From: Prosthecodimorpha staleyi
GTDB lineage: Bacteria; Pseudomonadota; Alphaproteobacteria; Rhizobiales; Ancalomicrobiaceae
Assembly (NCBI RefSeq): GCF_018729455.1
Contig: NZ_JAHHZF010000012.1
Coordinates: 78,221 to 142,220, forward strand
Direction of reading: 5' to 3'
DNA length: 64,000 nucleotides
This document shows, piece after piece, positions 1 to 8,079 of this stretch. Each line of letters opens with the position of its first letter. The first letter of the stretch is position 1. The notes beneath the pieces are model-generated. The model did not search any database, was not told where the DNA came from, and was given only the letters and a program-made list of their open reading frames with translations. A program made the translations under genes and the position numbers.

Positions 1-767
1 CCGTCGGGATCCTTGGCGACATCCTTGAGACCCGCGACGGTGGCACGCACGAAGGCGGCTACGATATCAGGGTTCTTCTCGGCATAGTCCTTCCGGACGA
101 TCACGGTCGAGCCGTAGAGATCGAGACCGTTCTCCGGGAAGGGGAAGATCACGATGTCGTCCGCCGCGACACCGATCCCGGTCAGATTGAAGACCGAAGT
201 CGAGGCGAAGCCCGAAATGGCGTCGACCTGTCCCTGCACCAGCATCGCCTCGCGCAGCTGCGGCTGCATGGAGGTCCATTTCACAGCGGCGGCATCGATG
301 CCGGCCGCCTTGGCGAAGGCCGGGAACATCAGGCGGGAGCTGTCCGCTTCCGGCGCGCCGAGCGTCTTTCCGACCAGGTCCTTCGGCGACTTGATGCCCG
401 ATTTCTTCAGCGTGATGATCGAATTCAGGGTCTTGTCGAAGGTCTGGAAGACGCCGAGCACCGGATTGGACGGATTGTCGCCGACGAATTTGATAACCGC
501 ATTGATGTCCGAGAAGCCGATATCGTAGGCGCCGCTGGCCACCTTGGTGACCGCGTCGCCGGAGCCGAAGCCGCGGTCGATCTTGACGTTCAGGCCTTCC
601 TTGGTGAAGTAGCCCTTCTCCTGCGCGACCGTCCAGATGGCGTGGTTGCCCTGCACGGCCCAATCGAGGGTGAATTTCACGTCCTTGGTCTGCGCCAGCG
701 CCGCCCCGGCGCCAAACACCAGCGCGACCGCGCCGGCAAAGAACGATTTCGCGATTCCGATCGACAT
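1..767 (-). CDS. ABC transporter substrate-binding protein (NMT1/SsuA-like), 3' part beyond the window
   Basis: The reading frame runs from an ATG at 765-767 leftwards off the window edge, so only the first 255 residues are seen. Residues 1-25 are a Sec signal peptide (MSIGIAKSFF, hydrophobic core, AALA cleavage region). The mature part opens with a beta strand ending in LDW and continues with KGYFTKEGL and the GSGDAVTKVASGAYDIGF segment. These are typical of the periplasmic binding proteins for thiamine-precursor, aliphatic sulfonate or nitrate-type ligands (NMT1/THI5-like fold). A GGAGG ribosome site lies 5 bases before the start. Ligand identity cannot be decided from this part; permease and ATPase genes would be expected beyond the left edge. 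Confidence 0.85.
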   Translation of the reverse strand, partial: MSIGIAKSFFAGAVALVFGAGAALAQTKDVKFTLDWAVQGNHAIWTVAQEKGYFTKEGLNVKIDRGFGSGDAVTKVASGAYDIGFSDINAVIKFVGDNPSNPVLGVFQTFDKTLNSIITLKKSGIKSPKDLVGKTLGAPEADSSRLMFPAFAKAAGIDAAAVKWTSMQPQLREAMLVQGQVDAISGFASTSVFNLTGIGVAADDIVIFPFPENGLDLYGSTVIVRKDYAEKNPDIVAAFVRATVAGLKDVAKDPD

Positions 768-895
768 GGACGCCTCCGAACTGGCCCGGCGGCCCGCGCG
801 GGCCACCGTCATCGGGGCGTCAGTTCACACTGCGCCCACGTCCCTGTCGAGCGCATTTTTAGGCAGCCCACCGAAAAGGCAATCGTGCGCCTCCG

Positions 896-1606
896 TCAGA
901 TCAGCTTCAGCCCGCGGAAGCTGGCGTGGCCGTCGCGGCCGACGATGATGTGGTCGTGCACCAGAATGCCGAGCGGCTTGGCGACATCGATGATCTGGCG
1001 CGTCATGGTGATGTCGGCCTGCGACGGCGTCGGATCGCCGGACGGATGGTTGTGAACCAGCACCACGGCCGTGGCGGAAAGTTCCAGCGCCCGCTTGATG
1101 ATCTCGCGCGGATAGACCGGCGTGTGGTCGACGGTGCCGACCTGCTGCACCTCGTCGGCGATCAGGCCATTCTTCTTGTCCAGGAACAGGATGCGGAACT
1201 GCTCGCGGGTCTCGAAGGCCATGGCGGTGCGGCAATAGTCGATCACCTGGCTCCAGCTCGACAGGATCGGTTTCTTGAACACTTCGCCGCGCACGAGACG
1301 CTGGGCGGCCGCCTGCACCAGCTTCAGATCGGCGGCGACAGCCTCGCCGATGCCCGGCACTTCGGTCAACCGGTCGACCGGCGCGGCGAGGACCTCGGCA
1401 AAGGAACCGAACCGGGCGACCAGCGTCTTGGCCAGTCCCTTCACGTCGCGCCGCGGAATCGAGCGGAACAGCAACAGTTCGAGAAGTTCGTAGTCCGGCA
1501 TGCCGTCGGCGCCGGACTCGCGAAAGCGCGCCTTCAGCCGTTCGCGGTGGCCGTGCCAATGGGGCTCCTGCGATGCGGGAAGACTCGCTTCGTCGAAGCC
1601 TGTCAT
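896..1606 (-). CDS. radC: RadC family JAB1/MPN-type protein (DNA repair protein RadC)
   Basis: 236 residues, with start [10 protein letters not shown] chosen because it lies 8 bases after the map stop codon. Residues about 30-95 carry the helix-hairpin-helix region ([17 protein letters not shown]). The C-terminal half is the MPN/JAMM domain with the zinc-binding signature [14 protein letters not shown], which is complete (HxH plus downstream Asp). Length is normal for the family. RadC was named for a repair phenotype, but its real molecular role is unsettled; the JAMM motif suggests a metalloprotease-like activity. It is probably cotranscribed with map, an arrangement common in Hyphomicrobiales. 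Confidence 0.93.
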   Translation of the reverse strand: MTGFDEASLPASQEPHWHGHRERLKARFRESGADGMPDYELLELLLFRSIPRRDVKGLAKTLVARFGSFAEVLAAPVDRLTEVPGIGEAVAADLKLVQAAAQRLVRGEVFKKPILSSWSQVIDYCRTAMAFETREQFRILFLDKKNGLIADEVQQVGTVDHTPVYPREIIKRALELSATAVVLVHNHPSGDPTPSQADITMTRQIIDVAKPLGILVHDHIIVGRDGHASFRGLKLI

Positions 1607-1614
1607 GGCCGGCG

Positions 1615-2442
1615 TCAGATCCTGTAGGGCGGCTTGTGCAATCCGGCCGGCGAAAGCGTGAAGATCTCGCAACCGGTTTCGGTGACCCCGACGGTATGCT
1701 CGAATTGCGCGGAAAGCGAGCGGTCGCGCGTCACGGCCGTCCAGCCGTCGGCGAGCACCTTCACGTGCGGTCGGCCCAGATTGACCATCGGTTCGATGGT
1801 GAAGATCATGCCCGGCTTCAGCTCGATCCCCTCGCCCGGCCGCCCGTAGTGCAGGATGTTCGGCGCGTCGTGGAACAGCAGTCCGACGCCGTGGCCGCAG
1901 AAATCGCGCACCACCGAGCAACGCTCCGCCTCGACATAATCCTGGATGGCAGCGCCGATATCGCCGGTCGTCCGGCCGGGTTTCACCGCGGCGATACCGC
2001 GCATCAGCGATTCGTAGGTCACGTCGACCAGCCGCTCGGCTGCCCGCTTGACCTCGCCGATCAGGTACATGCGCGAGGAATCGCCATGCCAGCCGTCGAG
2101 GATGTAGGTCACGTCGATATTCACGATGTCGCCGTCGCGCAGCGGCTTCTCGTTCGGGATGCCATGGCAGACGACATGGTTGATCGAGGTGCAGGTGCTC
2201 TTGGTGTAGCCGCGATAGTTCAGCGTCGCCGGGAGCGCGCCGTGATCGAGGCCGAAGGCATAGACGAAATCGTTGATCTCGTCGGTCGTGGTCCCCGGCC
2301 TGGCCAGCGCGGCGAGTTCGTCCAGACAGCGCGCCGCCAGTTGCCCGGCCTTGCGCATGCCGGCGAAACCGTCGGGGCCGTAGAGCCGGATGGCGCCGGT
2401 ATTCCGGTGCGGCGCCGTCGCCGCGTCGACATAGGTGACCAT
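1615..2442 (-). CDS. map: Methionine aminopeptidase, type I
   Basis: 275 residues. Removes the initiator methionine from nascent proteins in the cytoplasm. The pita-bread fold metal ligands can be followed: Asp in [11 protein letters not shown] and in HGDSSRM, His in [10 protein letters not shown], Glu in IFTIEPMV and in [12 protein letters not shown]. The start [11 protein letters not shown] was chosen because rhizobial orthologues begin in the same way. The open frame extends upstream, but that part is Arg/Pro/Ala-rich and non-homologous. The gene precedes radC by 8 bases, so the two are likely cotranscribed. Confidence 0.95.
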   Translation of the reverse strand: MVTYVDAATAPHRNTGAIRLYGPDGFAGMRKAGQLAARCLDELAALARPGTTTDEINDFVYAFGLDHGALPATLNYRGYTKSTCTSINHVVCHGIPNEKPLRDGDIVNIDVTYILDGWHGDSSRMYLIGEVKRAAERLVDVTYESLMRGIAAVKPGRTTGDIGAAIQDYVEAERCSVVRDFCGHGVGLLFHDAPNILHYGRPGEGIELKPGMIFTIEPMVNLGRPHVKVLADGWTAVTRDRSLSAQFEHTVGVTETGCEIFTLSPAGLHKPPYRI

Positions 2443-2650
2443 GGAGAAAGATCCGCATGAGTTCGGGACGCGGGCGGGCCGCTCATCATGGTTGTCCATA
2501 TAAATCGTCGCAAAGACTTTCGCCATGAACTTCGGGCGGCCTGCAGCTTTGCAATCGCTGGCGAGCGCATCCCGGCCGCAAAGCCGACGAAACGCCGGAG
2601 CCCGGGACGGCAGGCCGGCGAGCCCTCCCTGCCCCGTCAATTCCACAGCG

Positions 2651-3349
2651 CTATGCCATCGGCACCTTGCGTTCGACGACGATCTCCTCGGGCGTGATCC
2701 GGCAGGCATAGGCGACGGCCTCGACGCCGCGGGCGGCGGCGCGGTCGAAGGCGCGCGCATAGGTGGGGTCTATGTCGGCGGCCAGCGCGAAGCTGTCGGC
2801 GTCCGGCCGCTGGATCAGGTAGACCATCATGGCCCGATGGCCTTCGGCGACCTGATCGGCCAGTTCGTCGAGATGCTTGGCACCGCGTGCGGTCACGCTG
2901 TCGGGGAATTCGGCCAGGCCGGCGCGGCGCAGCAGATGGACATTCTTGACCTCGACATAGGCGCGGCCGCGCGCCTCGTCTTCCAGCAGCAGGTCGATGC
3001 GGCTGTTGCGACCGTATTTGACCTCCCGGCGCAACGCCGCATAGCCGGCAAGTTCGCCGATCGTGCCCTCCCGGACTGCCGCCTCGACCAGTCCATTCGG
3101 CCAGGCCGTGTTGATTCCGACCAGCGCCCCGTCGACTTCCACCAGTTCCCAGGAATAGGCGAGCTTGCGCTTGGGATCGTCGGACCGCGACAACCAGACC
3201 CGCATGCCCGGCGCCGCAAGGCCGAGCATCGAGCCGGGATTGGCGCAATGGGCGGTGACGCTCTCGCCGGTGTCGAGTTCGACATCGGCCAGAAAGCGCT
3301 TGTACCGGCGGACGAGACGGCCGGCCATCAGGGGACGGGGAAAGCGCAT
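2651..3349 (-). CDS. sfsA: DNA/RNA nuclease SfsA family protein
   Basis: 232 residues, normal SfsA length. An N-terminal OB-like part ([20 protein letters not shown], then [11 protein letters not shown]) is followed by a PD-(D/E)XK-like nuclease part with [10 protein letters not shown] and AYVEVKNV, whose Asp and E-x-K residues are the likely metal/catalytic set. The family was first linked to maltose use in E. coli (sugar fermentation stimulation) and has since been described as a nuclease. It stands alone, 208 bases from map, on the same strand. The adjacent map-sfsA-radC arrangement is frequent in Hyphomicrobiales, which supports the identity. Confidence 0.92.
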   Translation of the reverse strand: MRFPRPLMAGRLVRRYKRFLADVELDTGESVTAHCANPGSMLGLAAPGMRVWLSRSDDPKRKLAYSWELVEVDGALVGINTAWPNGLVEAAVREGTIGELAGYAALRREVKYGRNSRIDLLLEDEARGRAYVEVKNVHLLRRAGLAEFPDSVTARGAKHLDELADQVAEGHRAMMVYLIQRPDADSFALAADIDPTYARAFDRAAARGVEAVAYACRITPEEIVVERKVPMA

Positions 3350-3645
3350 GGGACCTCGGGGCTGAAGTGCAGGTTCGGTCCCATGCCCTATCCGATTCCC
3401 GCCGCCCGTCGCACGATGGCAGGGACCACGGCCTGCGGCGCCGGGAGACTCGCATGCAGGCGAAATCCCGGCGCCTCACGGAAAGGCAGACACGTCAACT
3501 GCGAATGTCGCAAAAACAGGCATGTTGCCGAAGCCTGCGGCAGAAAAAGTAGAGTTCCGGGTCTTTGCTGGTCATGAATCCGGCTTGCGCGACGGCACGA
3601 CCTTTGCGGAAATGGGATCAGCAAATCGGCAAGGAAGCGACCCGC

Positions 3646-5133
3646 ATGATCGCCAAGGCGTTCGACGAGATGACGGCTCTGGGGGACGGTTGCCGATCGG
3701 GATATGAACTCGTCCAGGCATGGCTCGCCGCGACCCCGGCGGAGACGCTGCGCCAGAGGCAGCAGGAAGCCGAACTCCTGTTCCGGCGGATCGGCATCAC
3801 CTTCGCGGTCTATGGCGACGCCGAGGGCGAGGAGCGGCTGATTCCGTTCGACATCGTGCCGCGCGTCCTGACCCGACCGGAATGGCAGCGCCTGTCCAAG
3901 GGATTGGAGCAGCGCGTCAACGCGCTCAACATGTTCCTCAAGGACATCTACGGTAAGGGCGAGGTCCTCAAGGCGGGCGTCGTGCCCGAGGATCTGGTCT
4001 ATCGGAACCCGTATTTCCGGCCCGAGATGCAGGGCATGCAGCTGCCGCACGACATCTACGTGATGATCGCGGGCATCGACATTGTCCGCGTCGACGCTGA
4101 CACCTTCTATGTGCTGGAGGACAATGCGCGCACGCCGTCGGGTGTCTCCTACATGCTGGAGAACCGGGAGGTGATGATGCGCCTCTTCCCCGATCTCTGC
4201 GCCCGCCATCGCATTGCCCCCGTCGAGAACTATGCCGACGAATTGCTCGCGACCCTGAAATCGGTCGCGCCGGATTCGGCGCCCGGCGAGCCGACCGTGG
4301 CGGTCCTGACGCCCGGCGCCTTCAACTCGGCCTATTACGAGCACTCGTTCCTGGCCGACAAACTCGGCGTCGAGCTGGTCGAGGGCCGCGACCTGTTCGT
4401 GCGCGAGAACATCGTCTACATGCGCACCACCGAGGGACCGAAGCGGCTCGACGTGATCTATCGCCGTGTCGACGACGATTTCATCGATCCCCTCGCCTTC
4501 CGGCCCGATTCGGTGCTCGGCGTGCCGGGGCTTCTGTCGGCCTACCGCGCCGGCAACGTGACGCTCGCCAACGCGGTCGGAACCGGCTGCGCCGACGACA
4601 AGGCGGTCTACAGCTACATGCCGGAGATCGTCCGCTTCTATACGGGCGCCGAGCCGATCCTCTCCAATGTGCCGACCTGGCGCTGCCGCGAGCCCGATGC
4701 CCTGAAATATGTGCTCGAGCACCTGCCCGAACTGGTGGTCAAGGAGGTCGACGGCTCCGGCGGCTACGGCATGCTGGTCGGGCCGAAGGCCGACAGCGCC
4801 ACGATCGAGAATTTCCGGCAGAAGCTGATCCGCGATCCGTCGAAATTCATCGCCCAGCCGACGCTCGCACTGTCCACCGTGCCGACATTCGTCGGCGAAG
4901 GCGTCGCGCCCCGGCACGTCGACCTGCGCCCCTATGTGCTGACCGGCGCCGACGGGGTGAAGACCGTGCCGGGCGGATTGACCCGGGTCGCCCTCAAGGA
5001 AGGCTCTCTGGTGGTCAATTCCAGCCAGGGCGGCGGCACCAAGGACACCTGGGTGGTCGACGTGCCGATCACCGATGCCGCCATCATGCAGTTCCAGCAG
5101 CAGCAACAGCAGCAATCCCGCCACCGTCCCTGA
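3646..5133 (+). CDS. Circularly permuted ATP-grasp type 2 family protein (DUF404/DUF407)
   Basis: 495 residues from ATG 3646, chosen because AAGGAA lies 9 bases before it; an upstream in-frame ATG at 3565 would add a 27-residue tail without homology. Seen: an N-terminal region with LLFRRIGITFAVYG, then YRRVDDDFIDPL near residue 272 and VKEVDGSGGYGMLVGP near residue 365, which are the nucleotide-binding landmarks of this ATP-grasp class. The family is predicted to ligate a carboxylate to an amine, making peptide-like amide bonds; the substrate is unknown. The protein ends with seven consecutive glutamines and SRHRP, an unusual tail. First gene of the Anbu cluster. Confidence 0.93.
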   Translation: MIAKAFDEMTALGDGCRSGYELVQAWLAATPAETLRQRQQEAELLFRRIGITFAVYGDAEGEERLIPFDIVPRVLTRPEWQRLSKGLEQRVNALNMFLKDIYGKGEVLKAGVVPEDLVYRNPYFRPEMQGMQLPHDIYVMIAGIDIVRVDADTFYVLEDNARTPSGVSYMLENREVMMRLFPDLCARHRIAPVENYADELLATLKSVAPDSAPGEPTVAVLTPGAFNSAYYEHSFLADKLGVELVEGRDLFVRENIVYMRTTEGPKRLDVIYRRVDDDFIDPLAFRPDSVLGVPGLLSAYRAGNVTLANAVGTGCADDKAVYSYMPEIVRFYTGAEPILSNVPTWRCREPDALKYVLEHLPELVVKEVDGSGGYGMLVGPKADSATIENFRQKLIRDPSKFIAQPTLALSTVPTFVGEGVAPRHVDLRPYVLTGADGVKTVPGGLTRVALKEGSLVVNSSQGGGTKDTWVVDVPITDAAIMQFQQQQQQQSRHRP

Positions 5134-5198
5134 CGGGAGCCACACCAGACCCGAACCGCCGCCATTGGTCCCGCGCTGCCGAAAGGTTACCCTGTCCG

Positions 5199-6140
5199 AT
5201 GCTGAGCCGCACAGCCGACAGCCTCTACTGGCTCTCCCGCTACGTCGAGCGCGCCGAGAACACCGCCCGCATCATCGACGCCGCCTCCCGCCTGGCCGCC
5301 CTGCCGGCCGGCTACGGCAGCGCCACGAATGAATGGGAATCGGCCCTCGCCGCGACCGGGAGCAAGGAGAATTTCGCCGCCCATTATGACGAGGCGACGC
5401 CGGAGACCGTGGTCGAGTTCCTCGCCTTCTCGCCGCAGAATCCGTCCTCGATCAAGAACTGCCTGGAGAATGCGCGCACCAATGCGCGCTCGGTCCGCAC
5501 CGCTCTGACGACCGAGCTCTGGGAGACGATCAACTCGGCTTGGCTGGAATTGAAGAACTACAGCCCGCGCGACCACAATCTGTCCCGGCTGGCGGATTTC
5601 CTGCGCTTCGTGAAGCAGACCTCGCTGTCCTTCGACGGATCGGCCTACCGGACCATGCTGCGCTCGGACAGCTACTGCTTTACCCGCATCGGCGTCTACA
5701 TGGAGCGCGCCGACGCCACCGCGCGGATTCTGGACGTGAAGTATCACGTCCTTCTGCCGCCCGGCGCGCAGGTCGGCGGCAGCCTCGACTATTTCCAATG
5801 GTCCTCGATCCTGCGCTCCGTGTCGGCCCTGACCGCCTATCACTGGGTCTACCGGCAGAACCTGAAGCCTTGGCTGGTCGCCGACCTGCTCATCCTCAAC
5901 CAGCAGATGCCGCGCTCGATCGCCAGCTGCTACGAGAACCTCACCCGCTATCTCGACATGCTGGCACGCCACTACGGCCGCCAGGGCCCGAGCCAGCGGC
6001 ATGCCCGCAGCACCTTCACGCGGCTTCAGAACGCCAATCTGGACGATGTCTTCCAGTCTGGCCTGCACGAGTTCTTGTCGGAATTCATTGCCGACAACAA
6101 CCGGCTCGGGTCGCAGATCAACGAGCAATATCTGATCTGA
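5199..6140 (+). CDS. Alpha-E domain-containing protein (DUF403)
   Basis: 313 residues, starting 65 bases after the ATP-grasp gene. The start MLSRTADSLYWLSRYVERAE is the hallmark of the alpha-helical alpha-E family, and a second copy-like segment (DSYCFTRIGVYMERAD) occurs near residue 155. The protein is almost all helical, with no signal peptide. Biochemical function is not known. Comparative genomics places the family next to circularly permuted ATP-grasp and transglutaminase-like proteins, exactly as here, and it is thought to act with them in making or handling a modified peptide. Confidence 0.93.
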   Translation: MLSRTADSLYWLSRYVERAENTARIIDAASRLAALPAGYGSATNEWESALAATGSKENFAAHYDEATPETVVEFLAFSPQNPSSIKNCLENARTNARSVRTALTTELWETINSAWLELKNYSPRDHNLSRLADFLRFVKQTSLSFDGSAYRTMLRSDSYCFTRIGVYMERADATARILDVKYHVLLPPGAQVGGSLDYFQWSSILRSVSALTAYHWVYRQNLKPWLVADLLILNQQMPRSIASCYENLTRYLDMLARHYGRQGPSQRHARSTFTRLQNANLDDVFQSGLHEFLSEFIADNNRLGSQINEQYLI

Positions 6141-6187
6141 GTGACTGTCCGCCTTTGGTTCCCGCCCCTTGCCGCCCGGAAAACGCG

Positions 6188-7006
6188 ATGCGCCTCAGGA
6201 TCACCCACGAGACCGTCTACACCTATGAGAAGCCGGCCTCATACGCGATCCAGACGCTCCGCCTGATGCCACGCGGCTCGCAACAGCAGTTCGTGACCGA
6301 TTGGCGCATCGACGTCAGCCAGGATTGCCGCCTGTCCCCGGTGGAGGATCATTTCGGCAATCTGACCCACGCCTTCTCGATCGACGGGCCGATCGACGAA
6401 CTGTCGATTGTGGCCTCCGGCGAGGTCGTGACCGAGGAGACCACCGGCGTTCTGCGCGGCACGCCCGAACGGCTGCCGCTGTCGCTGTTCCTGCGCAGCA
6501 CCGATCTGACCCGACCCGATCCGGCGATCCGCGCGTTTGCGGCGGCGATCGCGGAAGGCGAGGAAGACCGCCTTGCCGTCCTGCACAAGCTGATGGCAGA
6601 AGTGCATGACGCGATGCATTACGACGAGGATGCGACCGAGCCCTCGACGACGGCCGCGGATGCCTTTCAGGCGGGCCACGGGGTCTGCCAGGACCTGGCC
6701 CATGTGTTCATCGCCGCGGCCCGTTCCCTCGAGATCCCAGCCCGCTATGTCGGTGGCTATATGTTGCGGGATGATGGTGAGAACGTCCAGGCGGCCGGCC
6801 ATGCCTGGGTGGAGGCTTTCGTCAGCCCGGCGCTCGGCTGGGTCGGCTTCGATCCGGCCAACGATATCTGCCCGACCGAAGCCTATGTGCGGGTCGCCTC
6901 CGGTCTCGACTATCTCGACGCGGCCCCGATCCGCGGGACCCGCTACGGCGGCCAGGGCGAAGTCATGAAGGTCAAGGTCAAGATCGAGAAGACCGGGGAA
7001 TTCTGA
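6188..7006 (+). CDS. Transglutaminase-like cysteine peptidase family protein
   Basis: 272 residues from ATG 6188, 47 bases after the alpha-E gene. The N-terminal domain (MRLRITHETVYTYEKPASYA) is the bacterial transglutaminase N-terminal region. The catalytic triad is complete: Cys167 in GHGVCQDLAH, His205 in AGHAWVEAF and Asp222 in FDPAND. Bacterial members are generally believed to be peptidases or amide-cleaving/forming enzymes rather than cross-linking transglutaminases. No signal peptide, so it is probably cytoplasmic. Its place between the alpha-E and Anbu genes links it to the same pathway. Confidence 0.94.
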   Translation: MRLRITHETVYTYEKPASYAIQTLRLMPRGSQQQFVTDWRIDVSQDCRLSPVEDHFGNLTHAFSIDGPIDELSIVASGEVVTEETTGVLRGTPERLPLSLFLRSTDLTRPDPAIRAFAAAIAEGEEDRLAVLHKLMAEVHDAMHYDEDATEPSTTAADAFQAGHGVCQDLAHVFIAAARSLEIPARYVGGYMLRDDGENVQAAGHAWVEAFVSPALGWVGFDPANDICPTEAYVRVASGLDYLDAAPIRGTRYGGQGEVMKVKVKIEKTGEF

Positions 7007-7153
7007 TCCCGCTGACCGTCGCGCAGACACAACGTTTCCATGCAACCCTGACCGACATGTGCAGCTCGCAAGGATGGGCCACCTTTCCCTTGCAGACGAA
7101 GGATGCCTGTGCCACAGCGGCAGTCCGGCGACGGGGCGGAACGGGGGCGCGTC

Positions 7154-7966
7154 ATGACCTATTGTTGCGGAATTCTGGTTCGGGAAGGGTTGGTGATGAT
7201 CGCCGACACCCGCACCAATGCGGGGCTCGACAACATCGCCACCTTCCGCAAGCTGAACGTCTTCAACCGCCCCGGCGAGCGCTCGATCGCGATCGCGACG
7301 GCCGGTAACCTCGCCATCAGCCAGTCGATCGTCTCGCTGGTGACGGAAGGCTTCGAGAATCCGGAGACCGGCGAGATCGAGACGATCGAGTCCGCCGGCA
7401 CCATGTTCAAGACCGCGCAGCTGCTCGGTCGCGCCATCCGCGAGGTCTATCGCCTCGACGGCCGCATGCTCGAACAGAAAAACCTCAATTTCGACGTGAC
7501 GATGCTGCTCGGCGGCCAGATCAAGGGCGGCCGCCTCCGGCTGTTCATGGTCTACTCGGCCGGCAATTTCATCGAGGCGACGGTCGACACACCCTATCTG
7601 CAGATCGGCGAGCACAAATACGGCAAGCCGATCCTCGACCGCGCGATCAAATACGACGTCGACCTGCAGGACAGCCTGAAGATCGGTCTGATCTCGATGG
7701 ATTCGACCATGCGCTCGAATCTCGGCGTCGGCATGCCGATCGATCTTGCGGTGATCCCGCGCGATGCCATCGCCACCCAACTGGTGCATCGGATCGAACC
7801 GGGCGAGCCCTATTTCCACGATCTGCGCGAGCGCTGGTCGGCAGCCTTGCGCGCTGCCCATCAGAATATCCCCCGCCCGCCCTACGGCCCGGTCACGCCG
7901 CAGCCGCCGATCCTGCAGCCGACGGCCTTGCCGCCGGCCCAGACCGAACCGGCTTCTTCGCACTGA
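7154..7966 (+). CDS. Proteasome-type peptidase (Anbu family)
   Basis: 270 residues from ATG 7154. After methionine removal the protein would begin with Thr2 (MTYCCGILV), the N-terminal nucleophile of proteasome beta-like hydrolases. The next landmarks, GLVMIADTRTNAG and AIATAGNLAISQ, match the Ntn-hydrolase core. Length, and an extra C-terminal part rich in proline, fit Anbu (ancestral beta subunit) rather than HslV (about 175 residues, absent here). An alternative upstream ATG (7103) would bury the nucleophile and is rejected. Anbu forms self-assembling complexes; its substrate is unknown. Last gene of the four-gene cluster. Confidence 0.93.
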   Translation: MTYCCGILVREGLVMIADTRTNAGLDNIATFRKLNVFNRPGERSIAIATAGNLAISQSIVSLVTEGFENPETGEIETIESAGTMFKTAQLLGRAIREVYRLDGRMLEQKNLNFDVTMLLGGQIKGGRLRLFMVYSAGNFIEATVDTPYLQIGEHKYGKPILDRAIKYDVDLQDSLKIGLISMDSTMRSNLGVGMPIDLAVIPRDAIATQLVHRIEPGEPYFHDLRERWSAALRAAHQNIPRPPYGPVTPQPPILQPTALPPAQTEPASSH

Positions 7967-8079
7967 ACCGATAAAATTCGCGAGAAAGTCTGAACGCCAA
8001 AACAAGCGGCGCCATTCTAACATTCGTCCGTTGGTCGCCGGGCTCACCCCGAGTCGGCCGTTCCGACCCGAGTGGATGA

